From NCBI GenBank assembly GCA_021776785.1, contig JAJFFF010000020.1, positions 1 through 48,179 of the forward strand: 48,179 bases of DNA. Reading direction: 5' to 3'. The position numbers and the translations under genes are program-made. This document shows, piece after piece, positions 47,219 to 48,179 of the stretch (position 1 is the stretch's first letter; every line of letters begins with the position of its first letter). This DNA is from Planctomycetota bacterium. Lineage in GTDB: Bacteria > Planctomycetota > PLA2. The notes below the pieces were generated by a model. It did no database searches. It was not told the origin of the DNA and saw only the letters and a list, made by a program, of their open reading frames with translations.

Positions 47219-48040
47219 TCAGCCGACGCTTCGGCGCGGCTTTTTTGCGCTGCGGGCCAATTCGCGCTCCATCGGTGCGGCGGCGCGGAACCGGCGCTCG
47301 AGCACGCTTTCGAGCCAGCCTTCGAGCAGGATGCGCAGATCCCGCAGCGAGGCCGCGGGAAGGTCCATCGTGAGGATCGGGCCCGGCGCGTGGCGCCAGA
47401 GCGCGGCGAGTAGTTCGAGGAGTGCGGGCGCGACGGGGCGCGCGCCGGGTTCGCCTTGGCCGCACGCTGCGTGGAGCGCACCGCCGCGCAAGGGACTGAG
47501 GTAGGGCGTCAGCTCGCCGTGGAGCGACTCGTTGCACGACACGCAGGTCTTGATCTCGGGGGCGTGGCCGGAGAGTGCCGCGGCCCGCGCCAAAAACAAA
47601 GTGGCGGCGAGGCCGATGCGCTCGCGCGGCGCTTTGTCGAGCGCTTTCAGCGTGTATGTCGTCAACCGGAACAGCTCCTCGTTCGGCTCCTCTTCGCGCA
47701 TCAGATCGGCGGCGATTTCGATCACGCAGTTCGCGGCGAAGAACCGTTCCGTCTCGGAGCGGAGACGTGGGAACGCTTCGCGGACCGAGGCGGACGTGAG
47801 GTGGTACAGGCCTTCGCGGGCGCGCCGCGACACGCGAACGTTGTGGAGCACGCACTTGTCGAGCGGGCCGCGGAACCCGTTGGAGAGGCGTTTGGCGCCT
47901 TTCGCGACCGCGCGCGTTAACCCCAAGTCTTTGGTCAACAACACGACGATGGCCGAAGACTCGGCGTAAGGGTGAATGCGAACCGCGAGCGCTTCGGTCG
48001 AAAGCGTACGCGACCGCCGCGTTCCGCGCGGACTCGCCAT
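47219..48040 (-). CDS. recO: DNA repair protein RecO
   Basis: RecO anneals single strands and with RecR loads RecA at gaps. The 273-residue product has the N-terminal OB-fold (TEALAVRIHPYAESSAIVVL, then TRAVAKGAKR) and a helical C-terminal part with a zinc-type pair (KTCVSCN, about residue 164, and a later HAACGQ). The tail is Arg/Lys-rich. The length is within the family range. The start is ATG 48040, with GACAAT 6 nt upstream and no Shine-Dalgarno. It heads the long minus-strand run. Confidence 0.93.
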   Translation of the reverse strand: MASPRGTRRSRTLSTEALAVRIHPYAESSAIVVLLTKDLGLTRAVAKGAKRLSNGFRGPLDKCVLHNVRVSRRAREGLYHLTSASVREAFPRLRSETERFFAANCVIEIAADLMREEEPNEELFRLTTYTLKALDKAPRERIGLAATLFLARAAALSGHAPEIKTCVSCNESLHGELTPYLSPLRGGALHAACGQGEPGARPVAPALLELLAALWRHAPGPILTMDLPAASLRDLRILLEGWLESVLERRFRAAAPMERELARSAKKPRRSVG

Positions 48041-48072
48041 CGCGGTATTGTCGCGTATGCGGGGGTCCAGCA

Positions 48073-48096
48073 GCCCATTGAAAAAGTCACATGGGC
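48073..48096. repeat. Inverted repeat GCCCAT/ATGGGC
   Basis: A perfect 6-bp stem encloses 12 nt containing TTGAAAAAGTC. Sequences of the form GACTTTTTCAA-x-GGGCTGCT recur at the edges of dispersed repeats and insertion elements in many genomes, which is a recollection, not a search result. Confidence 0.4.
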
Positions 48097-48115
48097 TACG
48101 AGCGGGCCTCGAAGC

Positions 48116-48179
48116 CGATCTCTGCGTCGCGGATCCTCGCTGTAGCTTTGCTACAGCTGCGGTCCGCTCCTTGATCTCG
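48116..48179. repeat. Extended imperfect inverted repeat at the right edge
   Basis: The centre GCTGTAGC TTT GCTACAGC (48139-48157) is a perfect 8-bp stem. Outside it the arms keep pairing in blocks (GCGGA with TCCGC, and partially complementary outer arms near GATCTC). The window stops inside the structure, so an IS end, a hairpin repeat family or an intergenic ncRNA are all open. Confidence 0.45.

Overview
The window is GC-rich, densely coding DNA that reads as a diderm bacterial chromosome. A Planctomycetota host is my best guess, with Myxococcota-like lineages as the alternative. The guess rests on the gene neighbourhoods (ftsH-folP-cdaA-ybbR, gpsA-plsY, rpsO-pnp), large secreted proteins with carboxypeptidase-regulatory repeats, AsmA, LptE and BamD-type envelope proteins, and many low-similarity anchored proteins. 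This is inference; there is no rRNA in the window to settle it.

Layout. At 1-1395 is the edge of an integrated element: a tRNA-Pro(GGG) gene on the minus strand, a tyrosine recombinase reading away from its 3' end, and the start of an IS3-type transposase whose left end appears to have cut off the recombinase C-terminus. At 1574-6533 are a secreted esterase-like protein and a minus-strand operon plsY-gpsA followed by two paralogous membrane-anchored proteins. At 6634-10718 are hyuA-hyuB (hydantoinase/oxoprolinase family) and a membrane-anchored multi-zinc-ribbon protein. At 10804-13891 are an XRE regulator and a secreted phosphodiesterase of the alkaline phosphatase superfamily. The 13892-14572 intergenic region is unusually structured: a promoter, an 11-bp long-range stem, two 42-nt near-identical hairpin repeats, a terminator-like hairpin, a phased GGCGGAAT triplet and a sigma54-like promoter. 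It is followed by a small Skp/OmpH-like protein and a minimal secretin.

At 16472-25801 is a copper/silver efflux operon: a cysteine-rich secreted protein, two tandem TolC-like lipoproteins, an anchored YHS-like CCPGC protein, a CusB-type adaptor with a metal-binding N-terminus, a CusA-type RND pump (the three periplasmic substrate methionines are conserved with CusA-like spacing) and a His-rich YHS-like lipoprotein. The likely flow is periplasmic capture, handover to the adaptor and pump, and export through the outer-membrane channels.

At 25879-29410 are a GNAT acetyltransferase, a cold-shock protein, pnp (with an RGG-rich tail) and rpsO. At 29740-34536 are a large carboxypeptidase-regulatory-repeat protein, a coiled-coil protein, ruvX and manC. 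At 34637-48040 a long minus-strand run holds envelope and housekeeping genes: recO, a BamD-like lipoprotein, lptE, ftsH, folP, cdaA, a YbbR protein, tsaB, alr and a giant AsmA-like protein. The last 140 bases contain nested inverted repeats that look like the edge of a repeat or mobile element.

Two observations cut across the window. First, many genes that lack a Shine-Dalgarno sequence have a TANNNT-like box only 6-9 nt before the start codon, which suggests leaderless or near-leaderless transcription. Second, many adjacent genes overlap by 1 or 4 nt (ATGA, GTGA, TAATG), so translational coupling is common.
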